From: Arthrobacter terricola
Lineage (GTDB): Bacteria; Actinomycetota; Actinomycetes; Actinomycetales; Micrococcaceae
Direction of reading: 5' to 3'
Assembly (NCBI RefSeq): GCF_004354015.1
Contig: NZ_SMRU01000013.1
Location: forward strand, 1 to 64,000
Length of the DNA: 64,000 bases
A program made the translations under genes and the position numbers. Below, in pieces: positions 37,284-45,926 of the stretch. The first letter of the stretch is position 1. Every line of letters starts with the position of its first letter. Under the pieces are notes generated by a model. The model saw only the letters and a program-made list of their open reading frames with translations, was not told the DNA's origin and did not search any database.

Positions 37284-38597
37284 ATGAATCACACCCCTTC
37301 CGCTGCAGCGCCGGAGCGGACCCAACGGCGCCACCCTTCCGGGGTCTCCCCGCATTCCCCAGCCTCCTTCTCGAGGCGATCCGCCGCGGCCGTCCTCGTT
37401 TGCTGGCTGCTCGTGGTGTTCGACGGCTACGACCTCATCGTCTACGGAACCGTCCAGTCCTCGCTCATCACGGACACCGGCTGGGGCCTCAGCAAAGCCA
37501 CTGCTGGAACGGTCGGCTCGATGGCTTTCGTCGGCATGATGATCGGAGCCATTTTCGCCGGCCGGATGTCGGACAGTTGGGGCCGACGCCGAACCATCAT
37601 CCTGTGTGCCACCGTGTTTTCCGCGCTCACCATCCTCTGCGCTTTCGCCCCAAACGCGTACGCCTTCGGAGGCCTGCGGCTGCTCGCCGGCATCGGCCTC
37701 GGTGGACTTGTTCCCTCGGCCAATGCCTTGGTCGCGGAAATGGTACCGGCGAAATGGCGCTCGACGATCGCCACCTTGATGATGTCCGGCGTACCCATCG
37801 GCGGCTCAATCGCCGCGCTGGCGGGCATTCCCCTCATCCCGGCCTTCGGCTGGCCTGTGATGTTCCTTGTTGCGGCCGTGGCCTTGCTCGTCGTCGTTCC
37901 CTTGGGCATGCGGTTCCTGCCGGAGACGCTGCCTCCCGCCAAACCAGCCGAACCGGTCGGATTCAGGTCGCTCCTCCGGGCCCCGCACCTTGGAATGAGC
38001 CTTCTCTTTGCCGTCGCCACTTTGGTGACACTCTTCGCTTGGTACGGACTCGGCACGTGGCTCCCCAATTTGATGCAGCTGGCCGGTTACAACCTCGGAT
38101 CGGCGCTGACTTTCGCCTTGGCACTCAACCTCGGAGCCGTCGTCGGGTCGGTTGCGACCGCTTGGGCGGGAACCCGCTTCGGACCGGTCCCGACGGCGAT
38201 AGCGGCAGCCGCCGTCGCCGCCGTCGCGCTGGCTGTCCTAGTAGCCGGGCCGCCGGTAGCGGTCGTCTACCTCATGCTCGTGCTCGCCGGAGTCGGCACC
38301 CACGGAACCCAATGCCTCATCATCGCCGCAGTGGCAAGCCACTACCCGGCCCACCTGCGGGGAACGGCCCTTGGTTGGGCTCTGGGTGTCGGACGCATCG
38401 GCGCGGTTGCCGCTCCCCAGGCCGGCGGGCTCTTGCTCGTGGCGGGCTTGGGCGTGAATTCAAACTTCCTCGCATTCGCCGGGGCCGCGGGCGTCGCCGC
38501 GATCTTGCTCGGAGTCATCGGAGCCCGAATCAAGAACGCGCGAACCACACCACACGATTCCACAAACACCACCTCTGTAGGAGCTAGCAATGTCTGA
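37284..38597 (+). CDS. MFS aromatic acid:H+ symporter (3-hydroxybenzoate or gentisate uptake)
   Basis: A 437-residue transporter of the AAHS family with 12 helices. The first-helix motif DGYDLIVYGTV, the loop GRMSDSWGRRRTI, and GIGLGGLVPSANALVAEM are diagnostic for aromatic acid carriers such as BenK, PcaK and GenK. ATG 37284 is 48 bases from the divergent regulator start. It overlaps the hydroxylase gene by 8 bases. Substrate is inferred from context. Confidence 0.88.
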   Translation: MNHTPSAAAPERTQRRHPSGVSPHSPASFSRRSAAAVLVCWLLVVFDGYDLIVYGTVQSSLITDTGWGLSKATAGTVGSMAFVGMMIGAIFAGRMSDSWGRRRTIILCATVFSALTILCAFAPNAYAFGGLRLLAGIGLGGLVPSANALVAEMVPAKWRSTIATLMMSGVPIGGSIAALAGIPLIPAFGWPVMFLVAAVALLVVVPLGMRFLPETLPPAKPAEPVGFRSLLRAPHLGMSLLFAVATLVTLFAWYGLGTWLPNLMQLAGYNLGSALTFALALNLGAVVGSVATAWAGTRFGPVPTAIAAAAVAAVALAVLVAGPPVAVVYLMLVLAGVGTHGTQCLIIAAVASHYPAHLRGTALGWALGVGRIGAVAAPQAGGLLLVAGLGVNSNFLAFAGAAGVAAILLGVIGARIKNARTTPHDSTNTTSVGASNV

Positions 38598-39813
38598 CCG
38601 CACACCGTCCACTGAAGTCCTCGTCGTCGGCGGAGGAATGGCCGGCCTCGCCGGTGCCCTGGCCCTCCGTTCGAACGGCGCCGAGGTCACCTTGGTAGAA
38701 CGGGCCCCGGAATTCGGCGAGGTGGGTGCGGGCCTGCAAATGGCGCCCAACGCTTCCCGCGTGTTGAAGCGATGGGGACTCTTGGAGAAGGCCCTCGAAA
38801 TAGGCGTCCGCCCCAAGCACCTGGTGTTCCGCGATGCCCTCACCGGTGAGGAATTGACCCGCCAGACCCTCGGCGGCGAATTCGAAGAACGGTACGGCGC
38901 TCCCTACGTAGTGATCCACCGCAGCGACCTGCACCGGATCCTTTTGGAAGCCTGCCAGCAGGCCGGCGTCCGCTTGGTGAACGACGTCGTCGTCGACAGC
39001 GTGGAGACGGTGAACGGCCGGGGCATCGCGCACACGGCCCGCGGCGAGGTTTACGAGGCCGACGTCGTGATCGGCGCGGACGGGCTCAAGTCCACCCTTC
39101 GGGCCGCAGTCACGCAGGACGGGCCAGTGTCGTCGTCGTACGTCGCTTACCGCGGAACGGTTCCCATCACGGACGAAACTCCAGCCGCGGACCTCGAGGA
39201 CGTCATCGTCTACCTCGGACCGGACTGCCACCTTGTCCAATATCCGCTCCGCAAGGGCGAACTGCTCAACACCGTAGCCGTTTTCAAGTCTCCGTCCTTT
39301 GACCGCGGCGAAGAACAGTACGGTGGAGTGGACGAACTCGAGGCCGCTTACCGGGACTGCATCCCCGCCGTCCAGGCAGCCCTGCAGAATCTCGCCACCG
39401 GTATCCGCTGGCCCATGTACGATCGCGAGCCGATCGAAAACTGGATCGACGGCCGACTGGTGCTGATGGGCGACGCCGCCCACCCGATGCTCCAATACCT
39501 TGCCCAGGGAGCGTGCCAGGCGCTCGAAGACGCCGCTGCGCTGCAGGACTCCACCCTCGGTTCCGTCTTTACCGACGACGGCGTGAACGCCCGGGCGTGG
39601 GACCTCGCCATCAGCGATTTCAACGTAGCCCGCGCAGGACGGACTGCGCGTGTCCAGCGGACCGCCCGGGTCTGGGGCGAATCCTGGCACGTTTCCGGGG
39701 TCGCGCGTGTGTTGCGGAACCTCCTTTTCAAGAGCCGCAAGGACGGCGATTTCCAGTACAACGACTGGCTGTACGGACAAACATCCGAAGCGCTGGTGGA
39801 AACGCGCTCCTAA
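38590..39813 (+). CDS. FAD-dependent 3-hydroxybenzoate 6-monooxygenase
   Basis: A 407-residue flavoprotein hydroxylase that makes gentisate from 3-hydroxybenzoate using NADH and O2. FAD motifs: VVGGGMAGLAGALAL at the start, the DG motif VIGADGLKSTLR, and GDAAHPMLQYLAQGACQALED. AGGAG precedes the ATG, which overlaps the transporter stop. Salicylate 5-hydroxylase activity would need other subunits, so 3-hydroxybenzoate is the more likely substrate. Confidence 0.86.
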   Translation: MSDRTPSTEVLVVGGGMAGLAGALALRSNGAEVTLVERAPEFGEVGAGLQMAPNASRVLKRWGLLEKALEIGVRPKHLVFRDALTGEELTRQTLGGEFEERYGAPYVVIHRSDLHRILLEACQQAGVRLVNDVVVDSVETVNGRGIAHTARGEVYEADVVIGADGLKSTLRAAVTQDGPVSSSYVAYRGTVPITDETPAADLEDVIVYLGPDCHLVQYPLRKGELLNTVAVFKSPSFDRGEEQYGGVDELEAAYRDCIPAVQAALQNLATGIRWPMYDREPIENWIDGRLVLMGDAAHPMLQYLAQGACQALEDAAALQDSTLGSVFTDDGVNARAWDLAISDFNVARAGRTARVQRTARVWGESWHVSGVARVLRNLLFKSRKDGDFQYNDWLYGQTSEALVETRS

Positions 39814-39922
39814 GGGCACTCGCGCCGGAGATCTTCCGTTAACAATTTGCTGGACTACTGGAGCGGGGGGCAGCAGACTGACTACACGAGCCGCTTGAGT
39901 GCTAGTCGTTGAAAGGACAGTC

Positions 39923-41356
39923 ATGCTCGACCTTGCTGCTTATCTGCCGATTCTTGTAATCGTTTTGGGGGTGGTCGTCGCCATAGCCGTAATCAGGCTG
40001 GTGATCAGATTGACGTGGAAGGTAGCTGAACCGAATGAAGCGCTCATCATTTCCGGACTCACCCGGGGAACGCTTGAGCGGGACGGAATGGATTTCAAAA
40101 TCGTCACCGGAAAAGGTGCGCTGGTCGTTCCAGGACTCCAGACCGTCAGGACGTTGTCCCTGACGCTGAATGAAACAGAACTCCAGGTCAACTGCGTGAC
40201 CTCCCAGGGCATCCAAGTGGTGGTCGAGGGCGTCGTGATTTATAAGATCGGCGACGCCCCGGCTTTCATCGCGAATGCGGCGAGGAGGTTTCTCGGCCAG
40301 CAGCCCAAAATGGAAAGCCAGGTCTACAACGTCTTCGAAGGACACCTGCGTTCGATTATTGGCAGCATGACCATGGAAGAAATCATTCGTGAGCGGGACA
40401 AACTCGCGTCATTGGTCCGCAGTGCCAGCGGAATCGAAATGGAAAAACTCGGTTTGGTGGTTGATTCCCTCCAGATAAAGGACCTCCAGGACCCAACGGG
40501 CTATATCCAGAACCTCGCCAAGCCGCACATTGCCCAGGTGAAAATGGAGGCCCGCATCGCGGAGGCCACGCGGAACCGCGAGGCCTCCGAAAAGGAAGCC
40601 GAAGCCGCAGCCCAGATCGCGGACGCCCAGAGCCTCTCCGCGATCAAGCAGTCGGCTGCGCAAGCCAACGCGGAAACTGCACGCGCCAACGCTGCCCAGG
40701 CCGGGCCCTTGGCGGACGCGACGGCGCGCCAGCAAGTGGTTGTCCAGGAAACCGAAGTGGCCAAGTTGGAGGCCGATCGCGAGGAGCAAAAGCTCCAGAC
40801 GTCCATTCGCAAGCCGGCAGACGCCAAAGCGTATGCACTGCGAACGGAAGCCGAAGCCCAGAAGTCCGCAGATATCAGCGCGGCCGAGGCAAGGGCTCGG
40901 CGCACCGAGCTCGAAGCGCAAGCCAATGCGCGTCGCGTGGAAGTCGAAGCGCAGGCAAGCGCGTCGGCAGCGGCGGCCATGGCCGGGGCCACCAAGGTCA
41001 CCGGTGAGGCCGAAGCGGCGGCCACGAGGGCCCGCGGTGACGCGGCCGCCTCGGCCATCAAGGCCAAATCCCTCGCGGAAGCCGACGGTATCAAAGCCCG
41101 TGCCGAGGCACTAGGAACCAACCAAGAGGCAGTAATCTCGCAGCAGTTGGCGGAGAACATGCCGGCGATTGTCGCGGCCGCTGCCGAGCCGTTCGCCCAC
41201 GTGGACCAACTCACCGTCCTCAATGGCGGCGAGGGACTCAACAGCATGGTGGGCGGGATCCTGTCTCAGGTGGGGAGCTTCCTACCGTCAATAACCGGCG
41301 CGCTCAAGAACGGCAAGGTACCGCCGACTCACCCCAAAGCTCCCGATGCCAAGTGA
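39923..41356 (+). CDS. Flotillin-like SPFH membrane protein
   Basis: A 477-residue protein. One N-terminal helix (residues about 5-27) anchors it; the SPFH/Band 7 domain follows (PNEALIISG through MEEIIRERDKLASLV), then an alanine and glutamate-rich coiled coil (residues 205-385) of the flotillin type, and a short tail. Flotillins scaffold membrane microdomains. AAAGGA precedes the ATG. The next gene encodes a small OB-fold protein, and flotillins commonly pair with NfeD-type OB proteins. Confidence 0.9.
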   Translation: MLDLAAYLPILVIVLGVVVAIAVIRLVIRLTWKVAEPNEALIISGLTRGTLERDGMDFKIVTGKGALVVPGLQTVRTLSLTLNETELQVNCVTSQGIQVVVEGVVIYKIGDAPAFIANAARRFLGQQPKMESQVYNVFEGHLRSIIGSMTMEEIIRERDKLASLVRSASGIEMEKLGLVVDSLQIKDLQDPTGYIQNLAKPHIAQVKMEARIAEATRNREASEKEAEAAAQIADAQSLSAIKQSAAQANAETARANAAQAGPLADATARQQVVVQETEVAKLEADREEQKLQTSIRKPADAKAYALRTEAEAQKSADISAAEARARRTELEAQANARRVEVEAQASASAAAAMAGATKVTGEAEAAATRARGDAAASAIKAKSLAEADGIKARAEALGTNQEAVISQQLAENMPAIVAAAAEPFAHVDQLTVLNGGEGLNSMVGGILSQVGSFLPSITGALKNGKVPPTHPKAPDAK

Positions 41357-41368
41357 TCGTGATGCTCA

Positions 41369-41620
41369 GTGGTTTCCATGCACAAAGAGGTTGATCGGAG
41401 CCTGACCGGCAAGATAGGCCGGGTAACGGGACGCATCGGACCGGGGACCGTGGGCGAAGTGATGCTTCCGTTCCACGGAGGGACGAGCGCTTTCCATGCC
41501 CATCCGTTCGACAAGACAAGTGTATTCAACGTGGGCGATGAGGTCCTGGTCATCTACTACGAGCCGCCCCAGACGGTCTTCGTCGATGTCCTGCCGGACA
41601 TCCTGAAGTCGGGGCCATGA
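41369..41620 (+). CDS. Small OB-fold protein, NfeD-like partner of flotillin
   Basis: An 83-residue soluble protein. The pattern LTGKIGRVTGRIGPGTVGEV, followed by a VGDEVLVIYYEPPQTVFVDVL strand, fits the C-terminal OB domain of NfeD proteins, here without membrane helices. GTG 41369 and ATG 41378 are both possible starts. It lies 12 bases after the flotillin gene, and a strong terminator closes the pair. It probably stabilises or loads the flotillin. Confidence 0.7.
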   Translation: MVSMHKEVDRSLTGKIGRVTGRIGPGTVGEVMLPFHGGTSAFHAHPFDKTSVFNVGDEVLVIYYEPPQTVFVDVLPDILKSGP

Positions 41621-41624
41621 ACAA

Positions 41625-41664
41625 CTGAGGGCGGCTACATTCGGTAGCCGCCCTCAGTGTTTTC
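41625..41664 (+). terminator. Rho-independent terminator after the flotillin pair
   Basis: CTGAGGGCGGCTAC (41625-41638) pairs perfectly with 41644-41657 around ATTCG; TGTTTTC follows. Confidence 0.88.
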
Positions 41665-41825
41665 AATCAACTTACAATAGGCAACCCGGGTCGGCGGGCA
41701 CTGTTGTGTCCGCAATTGCCGCGAAGTGCTACTTCAAGCAGCAACATCGCGTTGTTAACCAAACCTTCCCCTTCGCGTCATGCCCATTCCGCCGCCCCGC
41801 CAACCGCCGAGCGGACCGTTGAGGT

Positions 41826-43028
41826 GTGAGGATCGCTGTGGTTGCCGAATCATTCCTGCCGCTCATGAACGGAGTTACCCACTCCATCCTTCGGGTGCTG
41901 GAGCACCTTCAGGAGCGCGGCGACGAAGTAATGGTGATTGCGCCGTCGACGTCGGACACTGCTGTCTCGGACGTCGTGAACGGGGCGTATGTTCACCGTC
42001 TGCCGTCCGTGCCGTTGGCGGGTTACACGAATGTGCGGGTGGCGTTGGGCGGTGTGAATCGGGTCAAGAGAATCCTTGCCGACTACGCACCGGACGTCGT
42101 TCACCTCGCATCACCGTTCGTGCTCGGTTGGCGGGCCGTGCAAGCGGCGCATCAGCTCGGCATCCCCACAGTGGCCATCTACCAGACCGAGGTTCCCAGC
42201 TACGCCGGACGGTACGGCGTGCCGATCCTGGAGAACTGGGCTTGGAACCGGGTGGACAACATCCACCTCCTCGCAGACCGGACACTGGTCCCGTCCACGT
42301 TCGCGCTCAATCAGTTGCGCGGCCGCGGGATCTTGCGGGTGGGCATGTGGCGGCGCGGTGTGGATACCGCGCGGTTCTCCCCCGCCAAGCGTTCGACGGC
42401 GTGGCGCGCCTCGGTGGCGCCCGACGGCGAGCGCGTCATCGGTTATGTGGGCCGCCTCGCAGTGGAAAAGCAGGTGGAGGATCTCGCCGTGCTCGCCGAT
42501 CTACCGGGAACCAAACTGGTGATCGTGGGCGACGGCCCGCAACGCACGGCACTTGAAGCCGCACTGCCACAAGCAGTCTTCACTGGGTTCCTCGGCGGCG
42601 AAGAGCTCGCCGAAGCCGTAGCCGGCTTTGATCTCTTCGTCCATCCGGGCGAATTCGAAACGTTCTGCCAGACCATCCAGGAGGCCATGGCTTCGGGGGT
42701 TCCTGTGGTCGCCACAGGCCGTGGCGGTCCCCTCGACCTCGTGGAAAACTCACGGACGGGCTGGCTTTACGAGCCCGGCGACCTCGCCCAATTGCGCGGT
42801 TATGTCCAGGACCTCGTGGGCGACGACGCCAAGCGCCGCGCGTTCGGAACGGCGGCCCTCGCTTCGGTCCAAGGGCGGACGTGGCCCGTCCTGAGCGCCC
42901 AACTCGTGAACCACTACGAGGCCGTCATCTCGGGTGAGGTCCTCGCTGAGCTCCCCGCACCGGCCAACCCGGTGGCCAAAATCCATCCGACTTTCCCCGC
43001 TACTTCCAGCAAAGGACTCCCGGCATGA
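41826..43028 (+). CDS. GT4 glycosyltransferase, MgtA-like mannosyltransferase
   Basis: A 400-residue GT-B enzyme. It opens with MRIAVVAESFLPLMNGVTHS, and the C-terminal nucleotide domain has GYVGRLAVEKQVEDL, VGDGPQR and the E-x7-E motif region HPGEFETFCQTIQEAMASG. It resembles GDP-mannose-dependent alpha-mannosyltransferases of actinobacterial lipid and lipomannan synthesis. GTG 41826 begins the family sequence. The stop overlaps the UDP-glucose dehydrogenase start, so glucuronic-acid-containing glycolipid or capsule is a reasonable product. Confidence 0.82.
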   Translation: MRIAVVAESFLPLMNGVTHSILRVLEHLQERGDEVMVIAPSTSDTAVSDVVNGAYVHRLPSVPLAGYTNVRVALGGVNRVKRILADYAPDVVHLASPFVLGWRAVQAAHQLGIPTVAIYQTEVPSYAGRYGVPILENWAWNRVDNIHLLADRTLVPSTFALNQLRGRGILRVGMWRRGVDTARFSPAKRSTAWRASVAPDGERVIGYVGRLAVEKQVEDLAVLADLPGTKLVIVGDGPQRTALEAALPQAVFTGFLGGEELAEAVAGFDLFVHPGEFETFCQTIQEAMASGVPVVATGRGGPLDLVENSRTGWLYEPGDLAQLRGYVQDLVGDDAKRRAFGTAALASVQGRTWPVLSAQLVNHYEAVISGEVLAELPAPANPVAKIHPTFPATSSKGLPA

Positions 43029-44464
43029 AAATTTCCGTCGTCGGCTGCGGTTACCTCGGCGCCGTGCATGCGGCCACTCTCGCATCGATGGGACACACGG
43101 TGGTGGGCATCGATGTAGACGCCCAAAAAGTGGCCCACCTGAACAAGGGCTTCGCCCCGTTCCATGAACCCGGCCTTGACGAACTCCTCCGGGACGGATT
43201 CGCGACGAAGCGGCTCACCTTCACCACTGACTTCGCCGATGCCGCCGATGCGTCAGTGCACTTCATCTGCGTGGGCACGCCGCAGTCCAAGACCTCGGAC
43301 ACGGCGGATCTTTCCTACGTGATCGCAGCGACGAAGAGCCTGCTCCCCCATTTGGCGAGGGGCGCCGTCGTCGTCGGCAAGTCCACTGTTCCCGTCGGAA
43401 CAGTGGACATGCTCCGTGGGATCCTTGCCCGCCGCCCGGATGTCCAGCTCGGCTGGAACCCCGAGTTCCTGCGCCAAGGCACCGCCGTGAAGGACTCGCT
43501 GGTTCCGGACCGGCTGGTCTACGGCGTGCCCGGCGGCAAGGATTCTGCTGCAGGCCTTCCGGTCACCGCCGCGCTCGACGCCGTCTACGCACCGCTGATC
43601 ACCGCCGGTATTCCGCGGTTGGTCTGCAATTTTGCCACGGCTGAGCTCATCAAGTCCGCTTCCAATGCCTACCTGGCCACGAAGCTCAGCTTCATCAACG
43701 CCATGGCCGAACTGTGCGACGCGTCCGGCGCCGACGTCGCCGAACTGAGCGAGGCGATGGGACTGGATCCGCGCATCGGCAACCGCTACCTGCACGCCGG
43801 CCTGGGATTCGGCGGCGGCTGCCTGCCGAAGGACATCCGTTCGTTCCGAGCGCAGGCACAAGCTCTGTCAGTACCCTCCGTGGACGAGTGGATGGGCGTG
43901 GTGGACTCCATCAACCTCGCCCAGCGTTCCCGCACCGTGCTCGTTGCTCGCGACATGTGCAAGGGTTTCCTGTCCGGCCGGACCGTCACGGTCCTGGGCG
44001 CCGCCTTCAAACCTGACACGGACGACACCCGGGACTCCCCCGCCTTGGACGTCGCGCTCCAGCTCGCTGCCGCAGGCGCCCACGTCACAGTGACCGATCC
44101 CAAAGCGATCAACAACGCCTGGATGCGCTACCCGCAGCTTCGTTTCGAGGCTTCCACCAACCGTGCGCTGGAAGGCGCGGAACTCGTGCTGCTGCTCACT
44201 GAGTGGGACGAATACCGCGACTTGTCACCCGCCGCCGTCGGAAAACTCGTACGACGCCGGATGGTGCTGGACGCGCGAAACGTCCTGGACGCCGCGGTGT
44301 GGCGTGCGGAAGGTTGGACCGTCCGGGGGCTCGGAACCGGATCCGTTGTCGAGGTGGAGGAGACCGCAACCGACGTCACCCCGGCGGTCCCTCCGAGCAA
44401 AGCGGTCAACACGCGGCCATTCGTCGTGGGTTCGCCCGTCAAGGCCCGGTCAACACGGCGGTGA
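43025..44464 (+). CDS. UDP-glucose 6-dehydrogenase
   Basis: A 479-residue enzyme that oxidises UDP-glucose to UDP-glucuronate with two NAD+. The Rossmann motif is VVGCGYLGAVHAATLASMGH. Other family marks are STVPVGT, NPEFLRQG, and the catalytic cysteine in GFGGGCLPKDI. Length is slightly above the usual 430-450, with a proline and threonine-containing tail. It overlaps the glycosyltransferase gene by four bases; the pair likely supplies glucuronosyl units for a cell-surface glycan. Confidence 0.92.
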   Translation: MKISVVGCGYLGAVHAATLASMGHTVVGIDVDAQKVAHLNKGFAPFHEPGLDELLRDGFATKRLTFTTDFADAADASVHFICVGTPQSKTSDTADLSYVIAATKSLLPHLARGAVVVGKSTVPVGTVDMLRGILARRPDVQLGWNPEFLRQGTAVKDSLVPDRLVYGVPGGKDSAAGLPVTAALDAVYAPLITAGIPRLVCNFATAELIKSASNAYLATKLSFINAMAELCDASGADVAELSEAMGLDPRIGNRYLHAGLGFGGGCLPKDIRSFRAQAQALSVPSVDEWMGVVDSINLAQRSRTVLVARDMCKGFLSGRTVTVLGAAFKPDTDDTRDSPALDVALQLAAAGAHVTVTDPKAINNAWMRYPQLRFEASTNRALEGAELVLLLTEWDEYRDLSPAAVGKLVRRRMVLDARNVLDAAVWRAEGWTVRGLGTGSVVEVEETATDVTPAVPPSKAVNTRPFVVGSPVKARSTRR

Positions 44465-44471
44465 CATTCGC

Positions 44472-44618
44472 TTAGCCGCCGCGGCTGCGCCGGCTTCTCA
44501 CTATTCCCGCGACCCCGAGGGACACCAGAGACAAGAAGAACGCCCAGAGGCTGAAGTACATTGTGGCGAACGGCCAGTGCGGCCCTTCATCGTCAAAACT
44601 GGAAACCTTCATGCCCAT
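44472..44618 (-). CDS. 48-residue single-pass membrane protein
   Basis: A small gene with a polar, acidic start (MGMKVSSFDDEGPHWP), one membrane helix (FATMYFSLWAFFLSLVSLGVAG form, residues about 17-40) and a basic tail RSRRSRGG, a typical inside-positive topology. It converges on the UDP-glucose dehydrogenase gene, seven bases from its stop. The word array at 44690-44760 is oriented toward its start, which supports it being a real gene. No family recognised. Two in-frame ATGs (44618 and 44612) are possible. Confidence 0.6.
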   Translation of the reverse strand: MGMKVSSFDDEGPHWPFATMYFSLWAFFLSLVSLGVAGIVRSRRSRGG

Positions 44619-44689
44619 GGCTGTGCCTATGCTCACGTAGGTCAAATCAGCAGAATTTTGTGGGAGCAGGCTATGGCCAACGTTGGCGA

Positions 44690-44760
44690 GTAGGTGCTGC
44701 AGGATCCGAATTTAGGTGGCAGTTCGGCCGAATTTGAGTGGCAATTCTCCCAAATAGGTG
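44690..44760 (-). promoter_or_regulatory. Phased CACCTA word array B, facing the 48-residue protein
   Basis: On the minus strand four words run toward 44618: CACCTAT (44760-44754), CACTCAA (44740-44734), CACCTAA (44718-44712) and CACCTAC (44696-44690). Steps are 20, 22 and 22 bases. Flanks are partly shared (GAATTTAGGTGGCAGTT against GAATTTGAGTGGCAATT on the plus strand). No clear inverted outer copy is seen here, unlike in the other arrays. Confidence 0.55.
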
Positions 44761-44853
44761 TTCTGCGATGTTGGTGCACGGCTAGCGGAAGACTTCTCGC
44801 AACACCACGGAGCGCCAATCCCACCCGGCCACGTCGCTGTCCCCGACCCCCAA

Positions 44854-44956
44854 CTAGGTGTTTTGGCGAATTTACACCTAGACGGGCCTCTTCTTACACC
44901 TAGATCACGCTTGTTTACCCCTAGATTGGGCCAATTCCGCCCCTTTCCACACCTAG
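44854..44956 (+). promoter_or_regulatory. Phased CACCTAG word array C, upstream of the bacteriocin operon
   Basis: Words start at 44854 (CTAGGTG, inverted), 44875, 44897 (CACCTAG), 44918 (CCCCTAG) and 44950 (CACCTAG). Steps are 21, 22, 21 and 32 bases, that is two, two, two and three helical turns. The 29-base unit around the first two words closely matches the one at 294-321 and the reverse complement of 58768-58795. The last word ends 114 bases before the bacteriocin start. The 114-base leader has no obvious sigma-70 promoter. Confidence 0.65.
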
Positions 44957-45070
44957 ACCCCCATTTTCACCGAGAGAATCTGAACTGTCGGCAGCCCTCG
45001 TAGGACAGGGCCGCTGCATTTCAGGACCAGCAACCCGCTGGCAACCATCTCTCAGAAAAAAGGGGTAAAC

Positions 45071-45349
45071 GTGGAATCAACAATGACGAAGAGGACCGGC
45101 CTACAGGCGGCGGCTGCGGCCGCGATCGCCGTGGTGGGTATCTTCGGGGCAAGCATGGCGGTTTCCTGGATCGCGGGATCCCTTGGCATCTCCGCCGCGG
45201 CCGCCTCCCAGATCATGCAGGCCATCGAAGTCGGAGGCTGGGCCCTCGTCGTGATCGGTGCGGTCTTTGGAGCCGGAATTACCGGTGCCTTGATCGCTAC
45301 CGCCCGGGGCATTCTCTTCCGCATCGGTCGGGCGCAAGCGGTCGCCTAA
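45071..45349 (+). CDS. Circular bacteriocin precursor (AS-48/circularin/uberolysin type)
   Basis: A 92-residue precursor. The leader is about 32 residues with a basic start and a hydrophobic stretch. The predicted mature part, about 60 residues, begins near WIAGSLGISAAAAS and ends GRAQAVA. It is all helical and hydrophobic with several arginines late in the chain. LGISAAAASQIMQAIEVGGW aligns by eye with the LGVQ-AAATTIV region of circularin A and the EAGGW region of AS-48. Such peptides are cut from the leader, joined head to tail and form membrane-permeabilising helical bundles. GTG 45071 follows AAGGGG; ATG 45083 is an alternative. The exact cut site is not known. Confidence 0.8.
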   Translation: MESTMTKRTGLQAAAAAAIAVVGIFGASMAVSWIAGSLGISAAAASQIMQAIEVGGWALVVIGAVFGAGITGALIATARGILFRIGRAQAVA

Positions 45350-45352
45350 TCA

Positions 45353-45913
45353 ATGCTTGTTAAGACAGCACGCGTGTTTGGGAGCATCCCTGGGTGGTTG
45401 CTCCCAAGCACGGGGTTGATCATGGCTGCCATCGCGTTCTTCGGCTACGCGGCAATGGATACCTCCTGGATCCGGGACGCCCGGGGCATGGGAGGAAGCC
45501 CGCTGTACGGCAAGGATTTCGTGCAGATCCTCACACGGAATGTCGGGGCGGCCCTGGTGCTCTACTCGGGCATCGCGACGCTCGGCCTTACCACTCTTGT
45601 GGGAGCCGGAATCCTTGCCCTCTATGTCGGCGCAACGGTCTCCCTCGGAGTGCATTCCGTAGGCGGCGGCAACCTCCTCGCGGACGTGATCTGGTACGTG
45701 CCGTTTGAATTCCTCGGCCTCGTCATGGCGGCAACGGCAGGTTTCCAGCCAACTGCCGGGCTCGTCCAGAGGCTCGCCTTCAAGCGCGAGCCCGCCACCG
45801 TGGCGTCTTTCATCAACGACACCGCCCGTTCCTTGGGAACCCTTCTCATCGCCCTTGCCTTGATCGTCCTCGGTGCAGCCATCGAGGCCATCGTGATTCA
45901 CCTGAAGACCTAA
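45353..45913 (+). CDS. DUF95/SpoIIM-family membrane protein, bacteriocin maturation
   Basis: A 186-residue membrane protein with four to five helices. The segment RNVGAALVLYSGIATLGLTTLVGAGILALYVGATV and the later WYVPFEFLGLVMAATAG are typical of SpoIIM/DUF95 proteins. Proteins of this family (such as AS-48C and CclB) are the most constant partner of circular bacteriocin precursors and are thought to take part in maturation, circularisation or secretion. The ATG lies three bases after the precursor stop, so the two are co-transcribed. Confidence 0.82.
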   Translation: MLVKTARVFGSIPGWLLPSTGLIMAAIAFFGYAAMDTSWIRDARGMGGSPLYGKDFVQILTRNVGAALVLYSGIATLGLTTLVGAGILALYVGATVSLGVHSVGGGNLLADVIWYVPFEFLGLVMAATAGFQPTAGLVQRLAFKREPATVASFINDTARSLGTLLIALALIVLGAAIEAIVIHLKT

Positions 45914-45926
45914 AGGGGAAGACTTC

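Noticed and set aside
44854..44956. CACCTAG words as CRISPR or transposon ends
   Set aside because: Words are only 7 bases, orientation is mixed, spacing follows helical turns instead of spacer length, and no transposase or cas gene is tied to these copies apart from the IS at base 1.
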